64,000 nt of DNA from Siphonodentalium dalli (lineage: Eukaryota; Mollusca; Scaphopoda; Gadilida; Siphonodentaliidae), in assembly GCA_032622095.1 (NCBI GenBank), contig CP136062.1, forward strand, positions 37,324,918-37,388,917, read 5' to 3'. The notes beneath the pieces are model-generated. The model made no database searches, was not told where the DNA came from, and was given only the letters and a program-made list of their open reading frames with translations. Both the position numbers and the translations under genes were made by a program. Shown here one piece after another: positions 12,393 to 22,900 of the stretch (position 1 is its first letter; each line of letters starts with the position of its first letter).

Positions 12393-12656
12393 TTAACCCT
12401 TCCGTGACTGGAGCTTTCTGAAATTTTTTGAAAACTTAGTGCCAATGCATTCTCTTATATATGAGAGTCTCCCATAGGGAGCCTCTCATATATACAAGAA
12501 TACATTGGCCTAACACTATTTACTTTGACCTTGTAAGCCAGTAGATTATATTATATATGATAGGCTCCCTATGGGAGACTTTCACATATAAGAGAATGCA
12601 CTGGCACAGGATTTTTAATGCTGCACCAGCGCAGCTCCCCATCATGAAAGGGTTAA
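12393..12656. mobile_element. piggyBac-like MITE, duplicate of 885-1148
   Basis: Same ends and interior as the 885 element; its left TTAA is shared with the end of the neighbouring 12010 insertion. Confidence 0.8.
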
Positions 12657-13029
12657 GAAAGTGAAAAATTAGAGAAATGAAAAAAAGTTTGTTTGTTTTC
12701 GTTCTGCCTATAGACATACACGGTTATGCTGTTGAGCCCCAGTCAGTGTATATTTTCAATTTTAAATTAATATATATTAAACAAATTTATTCCTGATTGA
12801 ACTGAGATTGTGTCTTGTTTTTTATGTCCTCATGCAGCCATATCGGCTGTTGGTGAACTGAGAATGTGTCCTGAGAGCTTTCCAATGAATGGCAACAAGC
12901 CATATTTCCGACTAAAACCTGAAAAGTTACCCATAATTGTACATGTGCTGTGGTTAATATAATAAGCAGACGACCGATAAATAGAAGTACAGAAGGAGTC
13001 CTATTTATTGAGGGAAATGTTTAGATAAT

Positions 13030-13845
13030 TAGGATACTTCTTTGTTGATTTGATATTAGGCCCAATATCAGGCCGAGGTAACCTCATATCAGCCTGAGAG
13101 TGAAGGTCGAAGGCTGATATGAGGTTACCGATATCAGGCCAATAATATCAAACCAACCAAGTGATATCCTATTTACCAATTAGATTGCCTCTTAGTAACT
13201 GACTGTTTCATATGAGTGACATCGAAAAAATTAATACCTACATGTTATTTTATAGCAGCAAAGTAGATTTTTGGCATGTCGTAAATCAATATTACTTGGA
13301 TTGGAGATGTCACAAATCGATATCACTCGGTTTAAAGGTACTCAATACGATCAGAGGGTCCCCATCTCAACAGATTCCAACAACAACAATCCGATCAGAG
13401 GTCCTATATTACTATTTCTTTGGCTTTGGGGGTAAAAAATATTTGATTCGAGGAACCCATCAAACAAAGCTCAGAGTTATTAGATATTGATTTTTGAAAT
13501 TTGTTATTTTCTCGAGATGAGTACTAATAATTGCCCTCAACTTCGTAATCTACTCGAGATGTGTACACAAACACTATTCAAACAGACAAGGATGGATAAC
13601 TCTAAATTCAAGTGGTAATAATAACGCAATTTTGACTGTTCTGGGACAGAAAGAATAGAAATAACGAAACTTCAAATATCGATATCTGATCACCCTGAGC
13701 GTTGATTGGTCGGTTCCTCGACTCGAATCAATTATTTTTTACCCCCATAGCCAAAGAAATAGTAATATAGGACCCTCTGATCGGATTGAGTGCCTTTAAG
13801 TGCGATATTAGCCTTGTTCGATAACATGCTACTCTAGACAAAAAT
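13030..13845. mobile_element. Inserted foldback element, present only in duplication copy 2
   Basis: Interrupts the segmental duplication: copy 1 reads straight through at about 1510-1540. It begins with an inverted repeat of CCGATATCAGGCC-type sequence and carries the GAGTCGAGGAACC repeat in both orientations (13365-13490 and 13690-13800). A 92-residue open frame at 13212-13490 has no recognisable similarity and overlaps the repeat. Confidence 0.65.
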
Positions 13846-13857
13846 GTCATATCTAAT

Positions 13858-14818
13858 TAATAACAACTTATTATCTGAACATTTCTTATGGGATAACTAC
13901 TCATCAATGATGCTTTAGTACAGAAAGGGTTAAACTTATTATCTGAACATTTCCTATGGGATAACTACTCATCAATGATGCTTTAGTATAGAAAGGGTTA
14001 AACTTATTATCTGAACATTTCTTATGGTATAACCACTCACCAATGATGCTTTAGTATAGAAAGGGTTAAACTTATTATCTGAACATTTCTTATGGGATAA
14101 CTACTCATCAATGATGCTTTAGTATAGAAAGGGTTAAACTAATTATCTGAACATTTCTTATGGTATAACTACTCATCAATGATGCTTTAGTACAGAAAGG
14201 GTTAAACTTATTATCTGAACATTTCTTATGGGATAACTACTCATCAATGATGCTTTAGTATAGAAAGGGTTAAACTTATTATCTGAACATTTCTTATGGT
14301 ATAACTACTCATCAATGATGCTTTAGTATAGAAAGGGTTAAACTTATTATCTGAACATTTCTTATGGGATAACTACTCATCAATGATGCTTTAGTATAGA
14401 AAGGGTTAAACTAATTATCTGAACATTTCTTATGGTATAACTACTCATCAATGATGCTTTAGTACAGAAAGGGTTAAACTTATTATCTGAACATTTCTTA
14501 TGGTATAACTACTCATCAATGATGCTTTAGTACAGAAAGGGTTAAACTAATTATCTGAACATTTCTTATGGGATAACTACTCATCAATGATGCTTTAGTA
14601 TAGAAAGGGTTGAACTAATTATCTGAACATTTCTTATGGGATAACTACTCATCAATGATGCTTTAGTATAGAAATGGTTAAACTAATTATCTGAACATTT
14701 CTTATGGGATAACTACTCATCAATGATGCTTTAGTGTAGAAATGGTTAAACTAATTATCTGAACATTTCCTATGGTATAACTACTCATCAATGATGCTTT
14801 AGTGTAGAAATGGTTAAT
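13858..14818 (+). repeat. Tandem array, ~63-bp unit, about 15 copies
   Basis: Unit contains GAACATTTCTTATGGGATAA and CATCAATGATGCTTTAGTA then AGAAAGGGTTAAAC. Units alternate between GGGATAAC and GGTATAAC variants in a higher-order pattern. Two to three units only in copy 1 (1545-1690). Confidence 0.95.
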
Positions 14819-15167
14819 ATAGCTTTTGATCATGGGACTAACACCCCCCCCCCCCCCCCCTCGATACTTTATCCACTGATTTATCATACAGAGGAAATCC
14901 CACCTTCACTGTGCACATAGTATAGACGGTGGCATGTCACTAAGAACCCTAATCCAATAAGGGGAATGGGAGTATTCAGAACAGTTAAAACACATTTATA
15001 TATCTAAATATATAATTTAATAAATTAGTCACTACTACAAACAATATCCAAATAATACTTAAAATCATCAAAGTAGCAAAAAATATCTTTAAGCAATTAA
15101 TCAAAGAAAATATAAAGAAAATATGTAAAAAATATCGCAGTGGTCTACATGTATATCCAATGGATCT

Positions 15168-15880
15168 GCAAGCCTGGAAATAGTGTCTGACACATGCAGA
15201 ATGAGGTCCCCAGAGGGTGACGGGCAAGAGTAACCAAATTCAGTGAGGTCCCCAGAGGGTGACGGGCAAGAGTAACCAAATTCAGTGAGGTCCCCAGAGG
15301 GTGACGGGCAAGAGTAACCAAATTCAGTGAGGCCCCCAGAGGGTGACGGGCAAGAGTAACCAAATTCAGTGCTGTGGACTTCATTCTGCTCATGGCCTCA
15401 ATTGCTTATGGGAGACCTACAGTAATGCCCTAAGTAATCGACTCCTTAAACACACAAGAATTTTGGGTAATTTTTTAGGATTTAGTCGGAAATATGGCTT
15501 GTTGCCATTCATCGGAAAGCTCTGTGAGATCCTGAAAAATTACCCATAATTCTGTGGTTAAGGTATCGATTATTTAGGGCATTACTGTAGGATAAGATTG
15601 AAGGTCCCCATTTGAAGTTGGTAATGTTCACCCATTAGTCGCCTCGATTATGCATTTTATCTTCTGCAAATTAGGGAATGAAGAAACTGAACAGAAGGGA
15701 AAAAGTAACTAAAATGCAATGTTAATTTGAGAATAAAGATTCTTCCCAGAAGATGAGGCCTGAGCAAAATGAGGTCCCCAGAGGGTGCATTTGGTGATAC
15801 TAGCCCACTGTGCAGGGCAGAATCACAAAACTCACCCTCCGTTGACCTCATTCTGCAAATGTCAGACACACCATATCCAG
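15168..15880. mobile_element. CAAGCC-end element with tandem units and inserted MITE
   Basis: Counterpart of 2233-2790, with four 42-bp units (15203-15375), a pogo-like MITE at 15420-15587, and the closing arm near 15835-15878. Confidence 0.83.
15420..15587. mobile_element. Pogo-like MITE in duplication copy 2 only
   Basis: TA-CAGTAATGCCCTAAGTAATC ... GGGCATTACTG-TA, with a deletion around the centre. Absent from the equivalent place in copy 1 (near 2540). Confidence 0.85.
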
Positions 15881-15929
15881 ACTTGTAGGCCTGCCACATA
15901 CAACTAATACTAGTATCGTCTCAACTATG

Positions 15930-16120
15930 TTCAATTGTCAATATTTACATCTCGATTCGGGACGCAACTATCGGCAGATAAACTAACACACATGATTTCG
16001 CCATCGAGAGTCATTGTGCACATTTAATTAATATATAGGAATGACGGTGTGTGTTGTCAATTAGGATTAATATTGGTAAAAAATATCTAATTTGAGCAAG
16101 ATTATTTTCAATATCTATTT
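15930..16120 (+). repeat. Dispersed repeat, left copy
   Basis: CAATTGTCAATATTTACATC, GGGACGCAACTATC, GAATGACGGTGTGTGTTGTC; same as 63820-64000. The 3.5-kb element is inserted at its right end. Confidence 0.85.
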
Positions 16121-17026
16121 CAGGGCCTGGAACCTACGTCACCGGAAGGGTAACCCTACATCAAAATAACTAAATAAAGTTCGACTCGCTACTTCGACAT
16201 CGTTTTTTAAATAAATACAATCGATTTCGATGTAATATTATAAGCAAAGGAGCTATGCCACCTGCAAATCTCGACAAATACAGAAACCGAAAATCGGAAA
16301 GAATTGCTTATAATGAGAATTTCGCATTCGCAATTCAAAATCGCGTCCGATTTCCTATTTTCGTGCAGGTGTTAACGCCAACATTTCATGTTCTCCGCGC
16401 CCTAAACTCATTTTAAAACCGTATACATTGAGTTTCGGGATATTATAAATGTTAAAATTTGAATCAATAACAAAAAAATAACTTTCCCGTGGTTTGTTTG
16501 TAAATTTCTTAAGACACAAAGAATTTGTATGAATTTGTCTATTAATGGTAACGCCCACATCGCGTTAACGCTCACATAATATTGGCCTGTTTGCACTCAG
16601 AATTGAGTCACCATCCGTATAATCCGGTAGATGAACTATTAACGATCGTGTTCACATATACACACTCAGTTAAATGCGTTACTATACACAAATGGCTGTT
16701 ATAGAGATGCCAATATACTATTTGATAATACTATATATAAACACGAGCATAAATTCATGGCATAATCATTGTTTTTACGTTCTCGTTGTATATTCGTTAG
16801 TTTAATTAAGTGTATCTACTGTCATTCGTTCTCTTATTCCATATTCATTGTAGTACTACTTTGTTATTCCATTCTATTTCCGTCGGTTAAATCCATGTTA
16901 ATATGTTCATATTTCCAGTTTCGTCTGATAGTTGTCGTTAAAACATTATCATGCAATAAAGATTTCTTTAATTATATTCTATTACTAACATTCATTGTTT
17001 ACCCATGTTTATTGATAATGAATTGA

Positions 17027-17230
17027 ATGTGTTATTCGGTCCAGGAACCTTCGTTACATGTCAAACAATCTGGTCACGCATCAATTATATTCGCAATCCA
17101 AAACCAAAACATCGGGATATATGTAACGGATAAATACATTTTCAAACACCCTGTCCCACCATCAGTCAATAATCATAAAGTATGGTTAGGTACTCAAGTC
17201 CCAAAAACTAATTGGTCACATATATATTAA
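17027..17230 (+). CDS. Possible small open frame upstream of the basic protein
   Basis: After a plausible acceptor (GGTCCAG) the frame reads QEPSLHVKQSGHASIIFAIQ and continues for about 60 residues to TAA, ending PKTNWSHIY. Composition is less AT-driven than neighbouring frames. No family recognised and no ATG fixed to it; could be chance. Confidence 0.2.
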   Translation: MCYSVQEPSLHVKQSGHASIIFAIQNQNIGIYVTDKYIFKHPVPPSVNNHKVWLGTQVPKTNWSHIY

Positions 17231-17415
17231 CTATAGCAGGTTATATAGTGAATTGTGAACATAATATGGTTCCTGTGGCTGGATATTCATTTAGTTTGGT
17301 TATGTTTAACATTATATATTAAATTTTCTTATATAAACTGGATAGTCCGTTTATTGAATACTTTTGCAGACAAAAATGATATATACAAGGAAAAAACCAA
17401 CTTAAAGTTGAATAG

Positions 17416-17859
17416 AAGAAAAAATACAACAAAAAGAGGCACGTTGTGTCGTCTAAGAGAAGAGGACAACTTATATTCTCGCCAGCGACCAAGCGTCGGA
17501 GAATATGTATACGACCGAATGTGAGTCCAGTGTGTTCGAGATTTATATATAACACTCCAGAAAAACTCAGAACTCCGCGAACCCCAAGATCAGACAGGAA
17601 GAGGGTTAAACGGTCTCCAACATCGACTAAAAAGAAGACTCGCGTCCGGTTGTTCCCTGTTGAGAGTGATCCGGAGAACGAAATGATTAGTCTTATCCCA
17701 ATCGTGTTGAAAGAACTAAGTCGGTGTGATCTTCAAGATGTGCCGCTGGAATTTTTCAAGCTTGTTACTATTTATTTGGCTTCGGGGGTAAATAATATTT
17801 TATTCGAGTCGAGGAACCCACCAATCAAAGCTCAGAATGGTCAGATATCGATTTTTTAA
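17416..17859 (+). CDS. Unrecognised basic protein fragment inside the 3.5-kb element
   Basis: Open from 17416 to a TAA after 17857, with no ATG near the start, so it would need an upstream exon. A possible acceptor TTTTGCAG lies at about 17362-17369. The first ~115 codons have sensible composition: SSKRRGQLIFSPATKRRR, TPRTPRSDRKRVKRSP, then an acidic/hydrophobic part ENEMISLIPIVLKEL and LQDVPLEFFKLV. From about 17770 the frame runs into a repeat shared with 13400-13480 and 20960-21040, so its last ~30 residues are probably not original. I do not recognise the family. It may be a captured exon or the remnant of a transposon-encoded DNA-binding protein. Confidence 0.35.
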   Translation, partial: KKKYNKKRHVVSSKRRGQLIFSPATKRRRICIRPNVSPVCSRFIYNTPEKLRTPRTPRSDRKRVKRSPTSTKKKTRVRLFPVESDPENEMISLIPIVLKELSRCDLQDVPLEFFKLVTIYLASGVNNILFESRNPPIKAQNGQISIF

Positions 17860-18190
17860 ATCTATTATTTTTCACCACCTGGAATATTTAGTGGCCCAGT
17901 AAAAGTCGACGAGTAGACTGCCTCGGACCAAATTTGCGGATGAAGATGGTTAACTCGAAAATCAAGTAGCTTTTTTGTCAGATATTTGACAAACCGACAA
18001 AATGTTGAAAAATAACAGGTTTAGGCCAATTTTATACTATATTTGACTGTAGTTAGCATTAGTTTTGGTTGTTTAACCGATTCTGATCACTGAAGCGGGC
18101 ATTTAAAAAAATATTTGTTGTTGGAATCTGATGATATGAGGGACCATCGAATCGGATTGATTAGCTTTAACTTTGATTTTAGGATAACTT
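17770..18190 (+). repeat. Dispersed repeat with GAGTCGAGGAACC core, copy 1
   Basis: Shares GGGGGTAAATAATATTTTAT, GAGTCGAGGAACCCACCAAT and later TTGTTGGAATCTGAT with 13365-13800 (self-inverted) and, in reverse orientation, with 20685-21080. Interrupts the basic frame of the 3.5-kb element. Confidence 0.75.
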
Positions 18191-19835
18191 ATTAACCTGA
18201 TCGTTTACAGAATACATCTTCTACTCAAATTACTTATATGTTTATATAATATTAGATTATATATATTAGATTGTTATTATTATCGGGAGTTTATTGAAAA
18301 TGGCGTAGGCCTATAGTACCCCTTAATTAGTTTTAAGTTGTTCTATTTACTTATCAAATATCAACGAGCGAGTTAGATCATGACACGAATCTCTACTATA
18401 TGGCGAACGGGCGGTAGCCATAGTAGAGATTCATGGCATGATCTACGAGCGAGTATGAATGGTTGCCCGCAAAACAAATTTCAATAATAATTAAATACAT
18501 GTGAATTTAATGCTACTTCCCTCGCTAAGATCCCCCGAAGATTCCCGCTAACATCCTCCGGAAAAGGGAGGGATATCATGAATAGCACAGAACATAACAC
18601 GGCGTTAGAATAACGTTGCGTTTGTCTCTGGGGGAAATCAGTCAGAACTAACTGACTAACACCACGACATTCAAAAACTATTTTAGAGTAGGGTTCATAA
18701 AAACTGTGCGAAGTGTTTCAGTTTGACGATGTTGTGTAACTACTACGAGAGTGCGACTTTGCGAGCTTGTGATTTTAATTAATTTCTATTAATTAACAGT
18801 TTTTCCTTTTATTAATTTCAGAAACATTTGAATTTGAAACAAAAATTGAATAATACAACTTAAAAGCTCCTTCCTGGTTCAACTCAAGCAGTGGCGATAT
18901 TGCGATTTATTCATTTATCAAACGTTGGTTTATTTTAGCCTATAATTATATATGATGCATCAACCAGAATGACATTTTTTCTTATTCCCTATAATAATAT
19001 TGATATATAAAGGTCATATAATTACTTATTATTTTATTCATTTATGTCTTGTGATAGTAATTCCGCGAAAAACGTATTAATTAGCCTGCCATAATACAAG
19101 TGAAGCAGTCTACTTTTGAGCCGATGTATACAGATTCGCCTCGGCAATATTCGGGGGATCTTAGCAAGGGAAGAATTACACTCTTGCGCTTCCATAAGTT
19201 CCATTAACTGTGAGGCATACACTACTCACTGGTCCTAAAACTAATTGTGATATTCGGCAATTGAAAGAATTCAGCCAAATTGCCGATTTTGGAATCAAAT
19301 GTTGATTATATGTAGGCGTTACCATTTATGTCACAATTCCAGTTTTAAAAGCCAATGTAAGCGTTACCATTTCAAAACTCTGAAACATGCCTCGAAAATT
19401 GGTGACGGAAACCACCTGAACGCGATAATCTTTACAACCGTTACATATATATCTCGGTATAGATGACTGTGAGCTAGCAAACAATGTTTTACAGCTCATA
19501 AGCAATGATTTTTTTAGTGGTTTATGTACATAGTTTGCAAAAACGATAAATACCCACTTCGAGTCGCACCGAGCAGCCGGCATTTTTCGGTGAAAAACTT
19601 TGTTTTATGACGTAGGTTCCAGGCCCTGTATTTGATCACCCTACCAGAGTGTTTCATATCACTTTAATTTTGGCTCTGATGTATAAAACATATTAAAGCC
19701 ACCGATCATCCTAATTGGGAAATAAATACCCCCCCCCCCCCCCCCCCTCACTGATCTGAATAGTAAATTGCTTGAGAAACAATAAATTAACATTGGATGG
19801 CCTAACTTGTCATATTGCATCATTACTCAGAAACC

Positions 19836-19943
19836 TCATGTTGGAATGTCTTGGTCAGCAGTCACTGCATCTTCTCCTTCTGTTGTCACAACCATGCCGG
19901 TCTCATCCACAGAAGCATCGTACAGACAGACACTCTGTGAATC
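19836..19943 (-). CDS. FCSK: FCSK exon O, last coding exon (residues 671-705, stop)
   Basis: The acceptor CCCTTCACAG precedes [20 protein letters not shown] and [15 protein letters not shown], then TGA at 19836-19838. The short exon was found by looking for the terminal beta strand (VDxxGM/L) that closes animal FCSK after the GHMP motif 3 region. Phase 0 matches exon N. No clear AATAAA was seen on this strand in the ~200 bp before the 3.5-kb element begins, so the 3' UTR end is undefined. Confidence 0.85.
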   Translation of the reverse strand, partial: DSQSVCLYDASVDETGMVVTTEGEDAVTADQDIPT

Positions 19944-22900
19944 CTGTGAAGGGAAGGTGTTATATATATGTGTTCGAAAAACAGAAAAATACGGAAGAAT
20001 TAAAAACATTCAATAATAAATTATGTATTGTTCTTGAACCCTTTACCCAACAGAAGGGCCCTGTGCCAATGCATTCTCTAACATATGCGAGTCGACCATA
20101 GGTCGCCTCGCATATATAAGAGAATGCATTGGCTTAACACATTAAAAATTATAAAATTGTTAAAGAATGTAAGAAAAAATGGTAAAAAGTGTTAAAAAAG
20201 GTTTTTTTTAGGCCAATGTATTCTCTTATATATGCGAGGCGACCTATCGTCGACTCGCATATATAAGAGAATGCATTGGCACAGGGCATAACTGTAACTA
20301 TCACAATGTGGTCAAGGAGCCGGTTCCAATGATATCCATATTTGTATGGTTCTATTGAGACAGACCGAAGATATTTTAGGCTGTTGAAGCTTTATTTGGC
20401 CGGTTTTGGCCGGTTTGTTGTACAATACATACCGATTACGTCAACAATGTCAATGGCGACGTCAACTATAACATAAAATTTCTTCACTAAATTATGAGGT
20501 ATATCCTACATTAAGCGCTCATTTGTTCAATAAATAAAACAATATCAACCTAAATTTTAGTATATTTCAAGCTACAATCATCAGAGTGTGCAATAAACAT
20601 AGAACAACGCAGCTTTGTGAACATGTTAACGTTATTGCACTCATTTGTCGTCCCGCGAGGTAAAACTCGAACCTCCATATAATCAGATTCCAACAACATC
20701 AACATTTTTAGAAATGCCGCTTCAGTTATCAGAATCGATTAGTTGCGCAAAAAAATGCTAACCATGCCAGAAACGTGTTATTTATGAATATGTTGTTTGA
20801 TGAAATTTGGCCTTATTATCAACAGAAAGCCTCTTGATTTTAGAGTTATCCATCTTCATCCGCAATTTGGTCCGAGACCGTTGGCTCGTCGACTGTTTAC
20901 TGGGCCACTATTAAGTCTCGATGGTGAAAAATAATAGATTTCAAAATTTGATATCTAATAACTCTGAGCTTTGATAGGTGGGTTCCTCGACTCGAATCAA
21001 ATCATGTTTACCCCCGAATCCAAATAAATAGTAATTGAGGGGCGCTTACTCGGATTATGCATCTTTAACTTAAAATCTGTGTGTTTGAAATTAAGGATAA
21101 CAAAAATGTGATAAATATCAGTCCTGATTCAATATATATGTTTAGTATCTTTGGTGAACATGGGACTAAAATTAATATTTTATCTATAATATCTCGCACT
21201 ATCTTTAGCCAGGAGTTGTGTGTGAGACAAATTCCATTGCTACAGTAATGCTCTAATTAAACGACTCCTTAACTTTTCAGGATTTAGTCGGAAATATGGC
21301 TTGTTGCCATTCATTGGAAAGCTCTCCCCGAGAGCTTTCCGATGAATGGCAACAAGCCATATTTCCGAGTGGTTAAGAGGTTGATTAATTACAGCATTAC
21401 TGCTATATCCCTAAAAATTATTGAAATTAGTATACCATTACTACCTCCATTTTCTCTATATCCTCTTTGACTTTTGTTCGGTCAAATCTGTTCTTGAGTA
21501 GAGCGTACACGAAGCCGCCTCCCCCTGCACCCGCCACGCAGCATCCATACACGTACGGACGGAGAATGTTCATAAGGTCAGCAATGAGCTTCGGTTCACA
21601 TCCAGGCGCCATCACCTTCTTCAGCCTCCAGTACAGATCAAAGCAGAGCCCGACTGTTTCAAAATCACCTGAAGGCAGGAAAAACCATTTGCAGAATGAG
21701 GTCTCCGGAGGGTGAATTTAGTGATGCTATCCCGCACAGTGAATTATCTATAGTCTCAAATTAACATTGTAAAAAGTCTGCAAATAGTGTGTCTGTAATT
21801 TGCAGAATGAGGTACCAAGAGGGTGAATTTGGTGATGCTATCCCACACAGTGGGCTAGCATCACTAAATTCACCCTCTAGGGACCTCATTTTTCTTAGGC
21901 TTCATGTACTGGGAGTATATAGTCTAAAATTACATTTTCCCTACTGTTCAGTTTCTATATCCCCTAATTTGCAGAAGATAGAATGCATAATTGAGGTGAC
22001 TAATGGGTGAACATCACCAACTTCAAACGGGGAACTTCAATCTGATCCAAGGTCTCCCATAGCAGTTGATACCTAAGCAGAAAGAAGTTCCCAGAGAGTG
22101 AATTTGAGAGCCATGCGGGATACATCACTAAATTCACCCCCTGTGGACCCCATTTTGTAAATGTCAGATACACTATATCCAGGCTTGCCAACAAGAGTCC
22201 GCCAGGCATGGCATAATATTAGGGCCCTGCGAATCGGAACTTTTCCACATATTCAAATTCTGATATCGAATCAGGAAGCTGATATCGATATTGCACCGGT
22301 ACATAGTGTATAAGACTTCAAAGTTATTCCCGAATTGAGTTCCTATATGGCACCGGGGAATGTTCAGTGTATAGAGCATTTTGAAAGAAGATTGCATTAT
22401 ATGTGCAATTCTACGCTTGTATAATATATATATAGTAATGCCCTAATTAATCGACTCCATAACCACAGCAGAATTATGGGTAACTTTTCAGGATTTGTTC
22501 GGAAATATGGCTTGTTGCCATTCATCGGAAAGCTCTCGCCGAGAGCTTTCCGATGAATGGCAACAAGCCATATTTCCGACTAAATCCTGAAAAGTTACCC
22601 ATAATTATACTGTGGTTATGGAGTCGATTAATTAGGGCATTACTGTACAGTGCAGTCTTGCACTATGTTCAAGGTACCTACCTTTCACTAATGAGTTTGA
22701 ACACTTGTGTGCCAATTTGACCAGTTTGTCTTCTGTCACGACTATTTCAGGATTTCTGGCATACCAATTTCTCACTACTTCCTGGAAGTATAAGTAGGAT
22801 GAAACCAAATTACCACTAACTTACTGCTGCTGGTCGGTGTAGTAACATTTTACACAATCTTTCATGTGTCATAAACCAATCACAGACCAAACAAATAGTA

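Larger units (their letters stand above)
11104..15918 (+). repeat. Segmental duplication, copy 2
   Basis: Second copy of 1-2815, lengthened to 4.8 kb by four events: TTAA element at 12010-12392, foldback insertion 13030-13845, expansion of a ~63-bp repeat at 13858-14818, and a pogo-like MITE at 15420-15587. About 8.3 kb of other repeats separates the copies. Confidence 0.93.
16121..19628. mobile_element. 3.5-kb element with 21-bp terminal inverted repeats
   Basis: Perfect 21-bp inverted ends (beginning CAGGGCCTGGAACC) at 16121-16141 and 19608-19628. Both are flanked outside by TATTT, a possible 5-bp target duplication. The left flank is a dispersed repeat also seen at 63820-64000. The interior is AT-rich and includes a lysine/arginine-rich open frame on the plus strand and one arm of another repeat. 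CAGGG ends suggest hAT or a relative, but the 5-bp duplication is not the usual 8 bp, so the superfamily is left open. Confidence 0.75.

Noticed and set aside
17446-17446. GTG as a start codon for the basic frame
   Set aside because: Not expected in a eukaryotic nuclear gene; the frame continues upstream to 17416 and more likely joins by splicing.
21427-21444. FCSK ending at the TAA at 21427
   Set aside because: Possible if the intron is retained, but a good donor at 21444 and a conserved terminal exon at 19836-19943 in phase fit animal FCSK better.
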